Shown here: piece by piece, positions 33,801 to 46,190 of the stretch | Position numbering within the stretch: the first letter of the stretch is position 1 | How the letters are laid out: each line of letters opens with the position of its first letter | Source of the DNA: Agelaius tricolor | Taxonomy: Eukaryota; Chordata; Aves; Passeriformes; Icteridae | Direction of reading: 5' to 3' | NCBI GenBank assembly: GCA_023055355.1 | Contig: JALJCS010000001.1 | Span: 92,737,381 to 92,801,380 of the forward strand | Length of the DNA stretch: 64,000 nt | Notes under the pieces: model-generated | What the model saw: the letters and a program-made list of their open reading frames with translations, nothing else | Database searches by the model: none | Told to the model about the DNA's origin: nothing | Program-made: the position numbers and the translations under genes

Positions 33801-36800
33801 TAGAGATTTGGAAATCGAATGCACTTCACTATATTTCAAGGCTCTTCCTATAATACTGGGTTATATCCAATTTATGAAAAGAAGGCAATATTTGCCCTAC
33901 CCTCTCTGTATCTGATGGAAAAAATACAGTAAATTGATATTAATATATCCATTCCTTGTGCATATGGATGGATATAAGGGAGATACAGGTTTCAGTCTCA
34001 TAGAGGTTTTTACTCTTGCCTTAGGTTGAAGCATATTATTTAGTTTCTTTCACCTTTACTCCTCCAGTCTCATGCTGGGTGCTGATAATGGGAAGGTAGG
34101 TTTATTTGCTATAGAGTCTTCCTTGAGATTGTTTCAATTGCACCTTAGTCTTTGAACTTGTCTGTCATTCCTGACTTCAAATAAAAAGAGCTTGGGAAGC
34201 GAGGAGCTGGCCTCCTTTTCTCCACTAACTGGCTACTGTCATTATACAGCTTCCTTTCAGACTCCCTGACACTCCTAGCTTATGTTTTTTTAGACAATTT
34301 CTTTCCAGCCAGTAAGTTTTCACTAATTGGAGGCATTATTCCTAGAAGCAACTCAGGTCTAATTATTTCTGTAAGTTATGTGTCCATTTTAACTTGAAAT
34401 TGGCACTTGAAGTCAAATCCTCTCCCTCACCACTTCCCCAGAAGCCTACTGTGGGAGGTATTGATGTGGTCTCTATGGAAAAACCTTGGCATTCTGGGAT
34501 TAAATTGGTGTATGAGAAGGGAAAGATTTTGCTTTCCATCCCAAACAGCCTCCTCTGGGAGCAGCAATATCTGGTGCTGAGCCACAGCCTACAAGAGGAC
34601 TCTCTTCTCAATTTATTTTTGGTTACTGTACAATACTGGATATAATTTCATTACCCATTTGCCTTAAGTCAAATTCTGATTACCTGACTTGAAATGTTAT
34701 TGTGTGGCTTCTGAAAGAGTTATTTTTGAAATCATATTTAAGCATTGGAAAGAGAGCTGAACAAGCTGCAAAGAGAGTATTATGTTGCTAAAGAGTTAAG
34801 AAGGGTGCTGTGGAAGATAATGTCTTGTAGAAAACTGGATAAACTAAAAAATAACCCTGCTACATCTGGATACTGGTTTTTTTTCATGCCATTAGACAGC
34901 TATTACAGAACTCTATGCAGTCTTTCCCGCTGGGAAACAAGAGCTAAAAGAAGCCAAATTTTTAGCTATTTTTGCATTTCATTAACAAATGGTCTTACTT
35001 GAAAATGCAGTTCTCTAGATCTTGGCAGAAGTGAGAAGCTTGTAGGCAGGAGCATAAGTCTCCTCTCGAAGATCTGTGTGGATGGATATTAAACCCATGA
35101 AATTCTAAGCATACCTGGCCATGTGCTGCAGGATGAGGGTGCTGGTAATGATGCTGCTCTGTGAGAACCCTACAATTCCAGGGCTGTGTAGCAAACTGCC
35201 GTCTCCTGTTGTCAGACTTGCAAACTGTCTTCCAGTTGAGCCCAGTACTGAAGAAAAAGCAATATCCAGCCTATTTTCAAACTCCTGTAGCTCCTTAGGC
35301 CTTGCAACAATATTATTCTCAACTCTGAGAATAATTTTAATCTTCCCTTCAGATACCAGTGGATGAAAATAATCATGTAGACATTATTCTACACCTTTCC
35401 TTCTTCCAATTACTTGCAGGGGATACAGTTATTGCAAGCAGGGAGCGGGTGCTGGGGTGTTCATATCCCCTGGTGTGTGGCTGGGGTGGTCCAGGGTCAC
35501 GTCCTGGCACGGTTGCTGGGGGGGACATGGCATGCCAGGAGCACACCCATGGATCCTGCTCTTCTGCAGATGTTTCTAATATTAGATTTGTGTTATTGAT
35601 CTCTGCTCTCCCTGGAGCCAGGAAAAAGCCTCCTGCAAGAAGGTAATGAGAAAAGTAAGGCAAAATCTAAAGAACTGAGTTATGTTTGCTGTTAAAGAGC
35701 CCTGCAAAATGCTTGCTGTGCAGCTTGGATCATCTGCAGGGGTGATGAAAATCACACTGGCATGGGTGTTATGCAACAGTTATGTCTTTGTTTTTCCTCT
35801 TAAAATGAACAAATTTGGATTATAGAGAAACATGAGATTCTGAGGCACTGTGCTAACTGAATTTCTCCCCAGATATGTACAAGTTTAAGGAAATATATCC
35901 CTCAAGCAAACTTGCATCATCCAGGGATGAAAAGGTTTAAGGTCTACACTACCAATCTAAAAGCAGAAGTATAGAAGGCCACTGAACACAAGAATGGTGT
36001 TCACTCACAACATTGTAATTAAATACTAAAGGTCATCTTCTAGGCTTGAGTGACTCCAGCATGTTCCTTTTTTGCCACCAGTCCTGCAAAATGAGCACAG
36101 TGCCACATGTAACAGCATGCACAAGCAAGCATGCAAGGAGACCACAGTGGAGACTTGCAAGATGTCAGCCTGAGCTGTGTAGTTCAATGCTCCAGCCTGC
36201 AGTCACAGTGTGAGGATGCAGAGGACATTATAGCTTACATTTCTGTCCAGGCTATTGAGTCCTTGCTGTTGCTGCTGCAGCCATACTCATACTGCATGGT
36301 GCACATCAGAAATCTTGGTTGCATATCAGAAAACTTAGTTATTTTCAGTGCTAAAATATCAGAAACTTCTTTAATTTTTAACTAAGCCTTGGTTGGTGTT
36401 AGTATAACTCTCCTGGAGTCAACAGAAAATACTCTCTCTAAAGAGTTCAGGTGAATTCAGAAGTGATTTAACCTTTCTGGTACTGTGAAGGGACTTCCTT
36501 TGACCTTAGCTCATGGCATGTATGTCTGGCTCTGAGCTCCTAATACTGGACTCAAAATGAAGTGGGTTGACATGATATGAAGTCACCCTGTGGATTCAGA
36601 TTTTGTTCCAGAAAAGTTGGATGGTCTAACTTCGTACTGAGAAGCTTTACACAAGATCAGGTTTCATCTGTCCTCTGCAGCCACTGCTCCTGATTCCATA
36701 AAACTGGAATAAATCCCTTGCTGTTTGTGGAGGTTATTCAACAGAAATATGACCATCTGCCCATGTCTGCCCTGGATCTTCTTTGTACTGTTGAGTAATC

Positions 36801-38559
36801 TGATAGCACATTGATAAGCACTACTGATCTCAGAGGTATGAGCCTGAGATGAAAAAAGTCTTGAAATAGTTAAATATTTCCCTTAGCACTAGATCGACTC
36901 CTATTGTTTCAGAAATCCACTTGAAAAGGATGGGGGAGCATTAAAAACCAAAGAGAAGAGTCAATGCAGCTTTCTTCTGTGTGATTATCCTGCATGTTTA
37001 TGAGAAAATGATTCTCTTTACCTTCCTTTTTTCTCCTTGATACATGGATGAATCATTAAGACTCTGCTAATAAAGGACATCTAGGTTGTCTGCACAATTT
37101 CCTATGAATTTAACAAAGGGATAAATTCAATCAAGCATCTGTGGGTTTGCTGACCAACATCAACTGCAAGCCAAAGGCAGCAACAGTGTTCTGCCCAAAA
37201 GCAACCATGGATTTTAGTCTGCTGTTGAAAGTGCAGTATTTTACAGTGCTATTTTATCTGTCCTCTGCCAAAGCTGTCTCTAATGGACAGATTCTACAGT
37301 CTTGCTGTCTGTTACCTACCTCTAATTCTTACAGAGCACTGAATTTAGAATGCTACATTAAGCTTGATTCATTACCAGTCTCCTTAGTTCACTCACAGCA
37401 GTCCTGTTTGTGTCAACAAAACTTCATGAGAAGCATTGCCTGTTACCCTGATGGCTCTGTTCCTTGTACCATGGCCCTGCTTTTCTAAATAAGATCTTAT
37501 CTACAGCTATTTCAGCTTTCTCTTGGTTCCTTTGTGCCGATATAAGTTCAAAATTGTAATAAGAATTTTCCAGCAGCCTTTTCTTTTAGGGTTGTTACTG
37601 CGACAAAGATAAAATATTCCTGGGTCTTTTTCTAATGAACATTCCAAATTTGCAATTCATTATGATGTGATTTACCTAATCTTAATGGGAGGAAAAGGAA
37701 CACCAGATGATGTAATGCTGCAAAGCTGGGCCTAATTTAGCAGAGCAAGCAAGAGACAGGCTCTGAGAGAAGCAGCTTTTCACACACTCAGGCACGCCCA
37801 TTACCTGAGCCCAGCCTCTCTCATCTGTTCCATGACTCTTTGTGATGCTCTTTCCAGTGCTGACCTTTGGGCACTGGCTTGCCTCCAGCCCATGATGGGG
37901 CCAGCTCAGATGCTACACGCTGTCAGACATTCACATGACATCCAGCACTGCCCTGGTCACCAGCCCTGAGGGCCATTATAGCCATGGGCCAGCACTGGCC
38001 CCCAGTCCCTCTGGCCATGCTGATATTCTGCTGTCCCTCTGTGATTATTCCAGATGTGCTGTCCCATCAGGTGTTGGTCCACAGCCCACTTAAGGCTCAT
38101 GCCAATGTCTGTCATCTGTAGGTCACCACACTCAGACCAGAAGACTGACAAAAAATTCCCTCCTTGCAGTTGCAGGGACCCTTCTGCTTGACTGGATGAG
38201 TGCAAGGCTCTCTCCCATTCTGGGGCAGGGACACACTGCAGCTGCCATCCTTGGCAGACCGTGACTCTTGTACAGACAGGGGCCAGGGCATGGGTGGCCA
38301 CCCTGGTCCTCATGGGCAGGTTCCTGGCATCCACTGGAAGCCCTTCTAAACTCAGAAACTTGTGGTGGCCATTTAGGGAGTCTGTAAGACTGGTCTGTCT
38401 GTTGGTCAAAAAGAGAAACCACATGAAATGTGCTTGTTTAAAAAAAGATAAAGGGAGAAACGACTGAGAAAGAGCTTCAGGAACAAATCCCGTTTCTCGA
38501 GTGTGTTTAAGGAGCAGTTGGTTGCAAATGATAATTATCCTCTTTTTAGGAACAATAAA

Positions 38560-38665
38560 TTAAAGCAGATGGAGATGAAGGCAAAGACTCAGCTGATAAT
38601 TTATAAAGGCTTGTAATCACTGTAATTAAAGATATATTAGAAACCTATAACTAAAGTATGAAGCT
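38560..38665. other. Candidate conserved regulatory island
   Basis: AATTAAAG, GATAATTTATAAAGG, TTGTAATCACTGTAATTAAAG: repeated homeodomain- and GATA-like words in smooth, repeat-free sequence just beside the LTR insertion. Composition-based guess. Confidence 0.2.
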
Positions 38666-38691
38666 GATTTGAAGTAGTAGTTACTTTCTTT

Positions 38692-38696
38692 CTAAT
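38692..38696. other. Target-site duplication, left copy (CTAAT)
   Basis: CTAAT directly precedes the LTR start and is repeated exactly at 39351-39355. Confidence 0.85.
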
Positions 38697-39350
38697 TGCA
38701 TTTGTCTAGGTTTAGAGCAAATTTGGGAGAGAATCCCCCAAAGGAGCTCTGGTAGGAAAGCAGATCCAATCGGCCCCTCCCCCTAACTGGTCGGGGAGAA
38801 AATACCTCCTTGGAGAAAGGTGGAAAAAACCTGTTTATTAAACAATAAAACCTAAACAATATCAAACAATAAAATCCCTTGCCCCTCCAAAAGAGATGAC
38901 AAACTGAGAAAGTCCCTGCCCGGGTTGTGGCTCAGCTCACTCAGTCTCTGATCAGTCCCTCCGGTGCTGGAAATGTCGCAGGCCAGGCCCGGCCCGGTGG
39001 GCCACAGGTGCAGCTGCCGGTGCTCCCCTGGGTGTTCAGTCCAGAGCAGGTTTCAAGAGGCCCAAGGAAAAGGGAAAAAAACAAAAGTCCAGGGAACTTC
39101 TTTGCCTCAGCTAGCTAAAACTAACTAAAAGCAAAAGAGAGCTCTGTCCCGCTGTCTGTCCATCCACAGACAACAACAGTCCCGGAGCAGGAATGTGGAG
39201 GAGTGAGTGCAGTGTCTGAAAAAAAACCTGCCGCTTCTTCTCTCCCCCCCTTCACTCTCTGGAACACTCTTAAAGGTGCAAAACTTATTATTCAACATAA
39301 ACAGAATGAGACAACTGGGGATAAAAGCATCCTATCGTCAACCCAGGACA
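38697..39350 (-). mobile_element. Young solo LTR of an ERVL-type retrovirus, 654 bp
   Basis: On the minus strand it starts TGTCCTGGGTTGAC and ends CTAGACAAATGCA, with TG...CA ends, and is bounded by an exact 5-bp duplication (CTAAT). An AATAAA signal in TTTAATAAACAGG lies about 140 bases before its 3' end (complement near 38836-38843). Landmarks such as GTCCCTGCCCGGGTTGTGGC, CCTCCGGTGCTGGAAATG and GCCCGGCCCGGTGGGCC (plus-strand reading) match an LTR that is very common in songbirds. A five-base duplication is the rule for ERVL. Many retained CpGs suggest recent insertion, since methylated CpGs decay fast. There is no internal sequence, so the provirus was lost by LTR-LTR recombination. The frames at 38927-39118 and 39203-39481 start in LTR sequence and are not genes. 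Confidence 0.9.
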
Positions 39351-39355
39351 CTAAT
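39351..39355. other. Target-site duplication, right copy (CTAAT)
   Basis: Exact repeat of 38692-38696, directly after the LTR end. Confidence 0.85.
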
Positions 39356-42300
39356 AATGACTGGTATTTGACAAAGTTCAATAAACAGTGCTTGTATTCA
39401 AGTGTACTCAGTGCATGCTTGCTGCATGAACTTGTCAGATGGGGTAATGACATCCTTTGCAAGAATATCTGCAGACATTAGAAGGACACTGGGACTTCTG
39501 AGTTGGAAGAATACTGAGCAAATTCATCTAACACATTGTGAATATCTGTGGGTGCAGAACTGTCCCCAGCAAAAGCAGATAAAAAATTACAGATTTTAGC
39601 TCTCCCTGTATGCCTGCAATGTTAAAGAGTTTCAGAACAAGGGTGAATGTGTTCACTTTAAGAGGTCACTGACTATCACAATGCCCATTCCCTTCAAAAT
39701 GATAGGACATAACAAAGCCTTTTTCCCCTTAGTGAGATTTGCAATTAGTTGCAGAGCAGAATATCAAACTAAAAGTTGCATTTTTTTAGAGCTAAGGCCC
39801 CAAACTTCAGATCTGGGAACCCAGATCCCCTCTCCCCAAGAACAGCAGCAGTCCCTGGAAGTGCAGCAGTAACATTTCTTACTCAAGAAAAGTTAGATCT
39901 TCCAACAAATGGTCCTGTTAGCAGCTGTTCAATGATTAATTCTGTCTCACTGCAGATTTCTCCTGATTCTCTTTGTGTGTGTGAGTGCCTACCTTCCTCC
40001 TCTCTTGGGAGATACTCAGAGAAGGTCTGTTAAACTATGCCTGAGCTGGAAATACAGGCCAGTTTAGTACTCTGAGAAAGCAAGCTAAGTAAGAATAATG
40101 TGGCACACTTCTGGAGGCCTCCCAGGAAGCGGCAGAAAGAGAACTGAACCAGTATTTCAGCTGTGAAAATGAAGAAGGTTTCGAATCATTAATGCCTAAA
40201 TTCTGCTCAAATGCTTTGCTTAGCTGTTGCATCTAAATGGATTGTTGAGATGTTGGAACAGGAATAGGAGGAGAGCAGAGCCCAGGTAGGACTTGAGTCT
40301 TGTTTCTGAAGTTCTGGGCTTGATGGAAATTCTCTTAGGTCTGAGTGATTTAGAACACAAACATCCAAACAAAATCTTTTTGCTGAGGCTTAGCCACAGC
40401 TAACAGCCAAGCTCCCAACCAGCTGCTCACTTCACTCCCTGCAGTGGGATGGGGACAGAAAATAGGACTTGACTAGGGGAAAATAATTTTTAATTTGTTG
40501 CCAATTAAATACATAAGAGTAGGGATAAGCAACATTAAAAACATTAAACCAGCACCTTTTTCCTTCCCCATTTTCCTTGCTCAGCTTCATTGCTTCTCTG
40601 CTGATCTTTCAACCCCAAGAAGTGCAGGGAGTAGGGAATGGGGGTTTGCTCCTCTCTGCTGCTCCTCCCTTTGCCTGGAAATGTCTGTGCCTGGCACAGG
40701 GTAGCCCGTGGCCATCTCTTACATCTTCCAGCCTCCCAGTGTCTTGATACCTGCAGCCAATGTGGTGCCTTTGCAGTGAAAGGGCAATTTTGGTGCTTTA
40801 TTGAATTGAGACCAAGGTCAGAAGTCACTGCTGGTTTTGGTCTCTTTTCTCATGCTGAATGGTCACCCAGAAAATGAATGGAAACCCTTGGAAAATGAAA
40901 GGCTCACTGTGTATGGTTAGATAAGATCAGAAGTGCCAGCAATGTTTTACTTCTTTGGTAGAGGAAAATAATTAGGAGTGAAACCCATATGAAGAAGCCA
41001 GTGGATATGAAAGAAATGTAAACATGGATGTAAGTAAGGCAGCAAGGCAAGGGTGACTGCAGTGCAGTGACCAAGTGACAATTCCTGTGAGAAATGGGAC
41101 AGAGAGGAGCTTTTGTGATTGCCTTATTTCAGCCAGCCCATGCATGCCACCACAATGTGCTGGCATTTCTCAATAGCATCTTCTCAGATAGTTCCACAGC
41201 GCAAGTACTAAGGATATTTACCCAAATTACATAATTATGCACCATTATGCAAGTCAAGTAACTGCATTAGAATTAACAAAATTCTATATATATGCTCTCA
41301 TTTTAATGTAATTTCTATCAGAATAACCTAAACACCCACTGAAATCCAGAAATAGGCACATTTGGGAATATTTTCCTCCATGTATCCATATGTTTCTATA
41401 TTTAAATTGCAGCTAATTATGTATATGTACGTAATTTCTTTATTGCTGTGAACAAACAGGAAGAGTTCTGTTAATTTTTCAGGAAAAAAAAAGAAATAAG
41501 CTTTCAGACTGAAGTGTTTGTTACATTTTCATACAGATGAATAAAGAAAACATTAGTAAGCATCTGTCAAGATTTATATTTGATGTTTCTCATTTAAACT
41601 TGTAATTTAAAGCATGAATAAAATATGAGTAGTACAGTATGACCCAATGCCCTTTTCACTCTTTTCACCATTTTAGTGCAAATGTTGAAAGTATTGAGGG
41701 CACAGATGACTCTGAAGACACACAGCTCCTCTTTTTGGGGAGAAGCTTTAATAAAATCGAATAATAAAAGATAACTGTTTTCCTTCCCTTTCCTAAGACT
41801 TGTTTGTGAAATGAATCTGTACTCTTGCTCTTCAGGAAGGGGGCAAAGACTATGTCCAAAGGGATCCATTCCAGTTCTGCACAATGCAGGTCTGAGCTGT
41901 GTTGAGTTTGCTACAGTCACTTCTCTTGACCTCAGTGAGCAGGGTTCTTCTGAAAATTGGAAGCAGAATCAAAGATGAGATCAGCTGGGGAGCCTGAGAA
42001 CAAGTAGGATAGTCAGAGGTAATGTGAACACAGCACAGGAGCTGGGCCATTTTCACACTTCCATTTTCACCAGAAGATGAAAAAAAGAGTTTTGCCCAGT
42101 ATTTCTCCTTATGGAAAGGAGAACTAACTCACTATTGGAGGTTAAAGATATCAAGAGAAGATACTTGTCAAACTGTTGAACACGACATACACTTTCTGTC
42201 CATTTCCTATACTGTGCTAATCTGTGCTCTAAGAGTTTTTCTATCAACTTGGTACAGACTTTAATATTACATCCCAGAGGACTGGCAAATGCCAAACACT

Positions 42301-43520
42301 TATTCATAGAAAAAGAAGGCCCAAACAAAAAATCCCTACAGTACTGGCCTTGGCGATTATGGACCAGTAATTCTTTCTTAAGAAATTATAGAAACCCATA
42401 TGAAACAATGAGAAAATTCATGGACTGCTCATATCTCTCTCTTTAAACCAATATTTTCCTATATAAAATAGGAGAGTGACAGCTCTTAAAAAAGAAGTAC
42501 TTTCATAAAGTTGGAGATGGAGACACATACCAAGCAGCCACATAAAAGACCAGTGCACAGACTTGCATACCTCTACCTGCCAAATTCCCTTTAAACACAG
42601 ACTTAGTGGAATAATTTTCTGAGGAGTGCAATATAGAGGGGCTGACACTGCCCTGCCATCCTTCCTGTGTGCCAGGCCATACCCACGGGCCAGCACCTTT
42701 TCTCCTTTATGCATTGTGGCCAGAGAATGATAAGAGCAGACACCAGCAGTGCAAATTCATCAGCATTTCGGCATGGGGAGAGATGAAGGCATCTCTGAGG
42801 AGTCATTCAAAGAGACTGAACAAGTGCTGAGTCAGCATCTTGATCTGGATATTTTACTCTCTCCTTGATACTAGCTGCAGAAATGATCTGAGTTACCTTC
42901 AGTAAATGGGTCTGGAGAACTTTTCACAGAACAGAAAAATCTAATAGATGATATCTTGTCTCTTTCAAGAAAATACAGCTATCTTTGGTTCTATCTTTTG
43001 TTTTAAATGCTCTTTGTCCTAAATTTACTCCACATGTGTGATCAAAGTCGTGTAAATAATGACACTTTTAATAGTGGATCAAAGGAAGAATAGAACAACT
43101 ACCTCACAACCATTTATTATCTACATAAATAAATCAAGGCTTGAACAGAGGTTTGTTGAAAAATACTGTCTTTTTGGGATGTGAAGTTAGAAAGGAATGT
43201 AAAATTACCCCAAACCTAAGTAAAATTCTGTCTCATGTTTAGGAGACAGCTAATTAAATCTTGCTCTGAAACCTTGCTTTTTCCTCAGCCAGTGTGATGA
43301 CTAAGACTAAATGCATTTCAAACTTTTAAAGGTTGTTGGGGAAGAAACCAATGGAAAATTAAAACTTAGGTTGCCTTTGCTAATGTCCACAACATGAGTT
43401 GTTCTGTTTGCCACTGTCACCTCTGTACTCATGATCTAAACTCCTACTTATATGGATCTACTATTGCAATAATGTGTAATGGAGGAAACTAAGTTCAATT
43501 GAACCATCTCTATTATAGAA
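39356..43520. other. Unique DNA, no gene recognised
   Basis: No repeat family or convincing exon. Minus-strand frames of 108 codons (41594-41920) and 91-98 codons (42053-42714) overlap others and show no codon bias. Confidence 0.5.
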
Positions 43521-43524
43521 CATA

Positions 43525-43672
43525 TAAAAAATCCATCCAAAAAAACCCCCTAAAAACCCCAAACAAACAAAAAAATGCCCAACCCACCCCCCAAAACACA
43601 CACACACAAAAGAAAAACCAAGCCAAAAACAAAAAGAAAGATAACCCTAGTAAAAAAGAAAAAAAAATACCA
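43525..43672 (+). repeat. A/C-rich low-complexity tract
   Basis: About 150 bases almost free of T and G on the plus strand: runs such as AAAAAAACCCCC, AAACAAACAAAAAAA, a (CA)5-6 core at about 43596-43607, then A/G-rich. The strong strand asymmetry makes long frames on both strands (43499-43834 and 43513-43758) by default. These frames are not genes. Confidence 0.9.
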
Positions 43673-45540
43673 TCTAGCAAATCTGATGAACTGCCCACAT
43701 TTAAAATTATTCTACTTGAAGAATTGCATTTTAACAGCCAAATTTCAATTACCAGCATTTGTTCACTCTCTGTTTGGAGGAGTGGTTCATGTTGGTGCCT
43801 GCAATCAAACCCTTGCCATGTTTTGATCCATTAGTGCATGTGAGCCCTCACAGCTAAAGGATGCTTGCTTAAGTTTCTGTGCCATCAAGACATGGCTCAA
43901 AAGGGAGAGAGACTTGCCTGATCTGCATGGGGACCATCAGGATGCCTGGATGCAGCAGGTGGGGAGAAAAATCCCCAACCACACCAGCTTTTGCTTTGAT
44001 CCAAACTCCACGGAAGACATTGATTTTATTGGCTCTGGAGCAGTGACTCAGCCCTTGTTTCAGAAGGATTTCAAATGTGCCTTCCTGCCTGCCTTGTTGA
44101 ATTGATGAGCCAGAGCAGCTTTCTGAATCCATGTTTAAATTATTATGGCAGGCAAGAAAGTGGAAGTGCTAAATAAGAACAGCCTTGCCTTTGGTGCCTC
44201 ACAGCTGCCATGCAGAAGCACTCTCCAGGAAAGCTAAGCAAAGGCAGTCCTGCTCCATGCAGGTTGTGGGTGGTTAGCAGGGCACCAAAGAGATGCTGAT
44301 TCACAAGGATCTTTCCAGGTTGTCATGTAATGATGATGGTAGCCAAGAGCTCATTTCAGTGTTTTCATCTTGAAGAAAACTTCCCTTTTAGCACAGATGT
44401 AATAGAATATACATCTGTTATATTAGGTCTGTCACATCTGTGTTGGGTTATGATTTCTGTCATTAGCATGATTACACTTGTTACGTGTACAGAGATAAGC
44501 AGTGTTTGTTTTCTCATCTATCTAAAATATCAGAATGATTGAATGGTTACATGCTGCATCCTAAATATCAAGTTACTTAAATCTCAAGTTCTTACAGAAA
44601 CTTATCACTTTCTTGGTCTAATAAATACTTAATATTTTTACAAGCTTGGAAAATCACAGTGCATAATGTTAGATTTACCAGCATGGGTAGATGATATTTA
44701 AAGCAGAAACATTTATAAAACAAGAACACATGGGAACCAGGAAGTAACAGCTATTTCACTTAGTGGAGTTTCCTTATTTTGCAACATTTTCTAGTCCAGT
44801 CCCCTTCCTGAGCAATCCCAAGGTCATCACCTCACAGCCTTGAGCAGCAGGTCATTCAACCTGCTTACAGCTATGAGAGGTGTAAAGTGATTTTTTAAAG
44901 TTTACTTTGAATTTATGTTTCTTTAACTTCCAGTTGTGTTCTCCTTATTCAGTCTTCTGCACTTAAGCTAAAAAAAAAGCTTCTGTTATCTCAGTCATTT
45001 ATGATTTTGGTCACTTCTCTAAAACTCTACTTATGAACATAGTTTTCTAACTTATTTTCATAACTTATATTTTTTAGTCTTAGGATTACTGCTGACCATT
45101 TTGACTTTTTTTCCTCTTATAAAACACATGTAAGAAAGAAAAGGAAGCCATTGATTTGATGAAAAATAATGCCCAGCATACTGTCCGTTCATATTTTTTT
45201 TCTATTAACTAAACAGAAATGTCTTGGGTGAGGAAATTTCTTTAGAACATGTCGTTTAAACTTTTTTTTTTTTTAATCAAGTACCATTTGTGTTATAGTT
45301 ATCTCTTTTTAGGAAAGTCAGTAGCAACCTTATATTTAGGGTATTATGTGCTATTATAAGAATCCTTGGAGCCCTTTTATAAGAAAGTCTAACAGCATTG
45401 CTCGTATCAGGCTTTTGAGATTTTCAGCTGAAGACAAGTGCTTGGGGTAGATAATGCTTTTTCCTCCCCACTCCTGCCCATGAAAATTCATTTCTACTTA
45501 GCTGAGATACAGGCTGTTAAATTGCTGTTCCTTTCTTTCA
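43673..45540. other. Unique DNA, no gene recognised
   Basis: Nothing assignable. T13 lies at 45262-45274. Confidence 0.5.
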
Positions 45541-46190
45541 CTGGTGCTCTGCTGGAAAGCCTTGGTATCACATCAGATTGATAACAGGCAGTCCCAGAGT
45601 GCCTCTGCTGCCTCCAGCATCACCAGGAGGGGGGGAGGCAAGAGGGGGCAGCCAAAAGCAAAGCCAGTGGCTTTGATTTCTGCCCATCTGACCTGGGACT
45701 TCCCCCAAGACACTCCCTCCTTGTTGGTTGTGAAGGAGAGAGAAGCCAGCCTGATTTGCTGTGAGAAGCTTCCTAGACCCTCTCTCACCCACGGTGAGGT
45801 TACCTGGATGGCCATCTGCTGCCTTACAAAGGAAAATCCATAGGCTCCTGTGGTGATGACAGATAAAAAGCCTTTGCTGAAATGAAGTAATTTGGAATGC
45901 CAAACTGCCAGCTGTGTGCCTCCCAGCCAGCTCCATGGGGCAGTTGGTGTCCCTTTTCCTCTTCTTCTAATGTAGTGCCTGTGCTGGCCATGCCCACTGC
46001 CCACTTCTCACCTGTGGGAGGTAAAACTCTGCTCACCTCTTCCAGCAAGGCTGAGTAAGGATAACATGAATCCACTGTCCCACTCCTGGACATTGGAAAA
46101 GGGTCTCCTAGTTTAATGAATGTTATTTTCACTAAAGGAGCTCCAGTTTCCTGCTGTGGGAAGTTTACTTTTTTCCATCTCACTCAAGCT
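45541..46190 (-). other. GC-richer block with overlapping open frames
   Basis: Three different minus-strand phases are open for 122, 143 and 119 codons here. Openness in several phases points to a stop-poor, GC-rich stretch rather than a gene. Inside it, 46037-46085 has exon-like borders: acceptor CTTTTCCAATGTCCAG, donor GAAGAG before GTGAGC, and the reading SGTVDSCYPYSALLEE. A purine block, GGAGGGGGGGAGGCAAGAGG (45626-45645), gives a local hairpin with the upstream CCTCTGCTGCCTCC. Confidence 0.3.

Larger units (their letters stand above)
29616..38696. other. Unique DNA, no gene recognised
   Basis: Contents noted separately: a C-rich quadruplex tract at 30013, a 43-bp tandem duplication at 31669, a small hairpin at 32249, and islands at 33640 and 38560. 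GC-richer stretches at 32600-33320, 35380-35660 and 37740-38420 are open in several frames, including 155 codons on the minus strand at 37957-38424. They show no codon bias or splice structure that I trust. A donor CACAG before GTAAGG lies at 33164 (plus). None of this reaches a gene call. Confidence 0.4.

Noticed and set aside
37957..38424. 155-codon minus-strand frame
   Set aside because: Lies in a GC-richer stretch open in other phases as well; no codon bias, family or splice structure that I trust.
39203..39481. 92-codon frame at the edge of the ERVL-type LTR
   Set aside because: It begins inside the non-coding LTR and reads out into flanking DNA.
43499..43834. Long frames on both strands through an A/C-rich tract
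   Set aside because: Low-complexity sequence lacks stops by composition; not coding.
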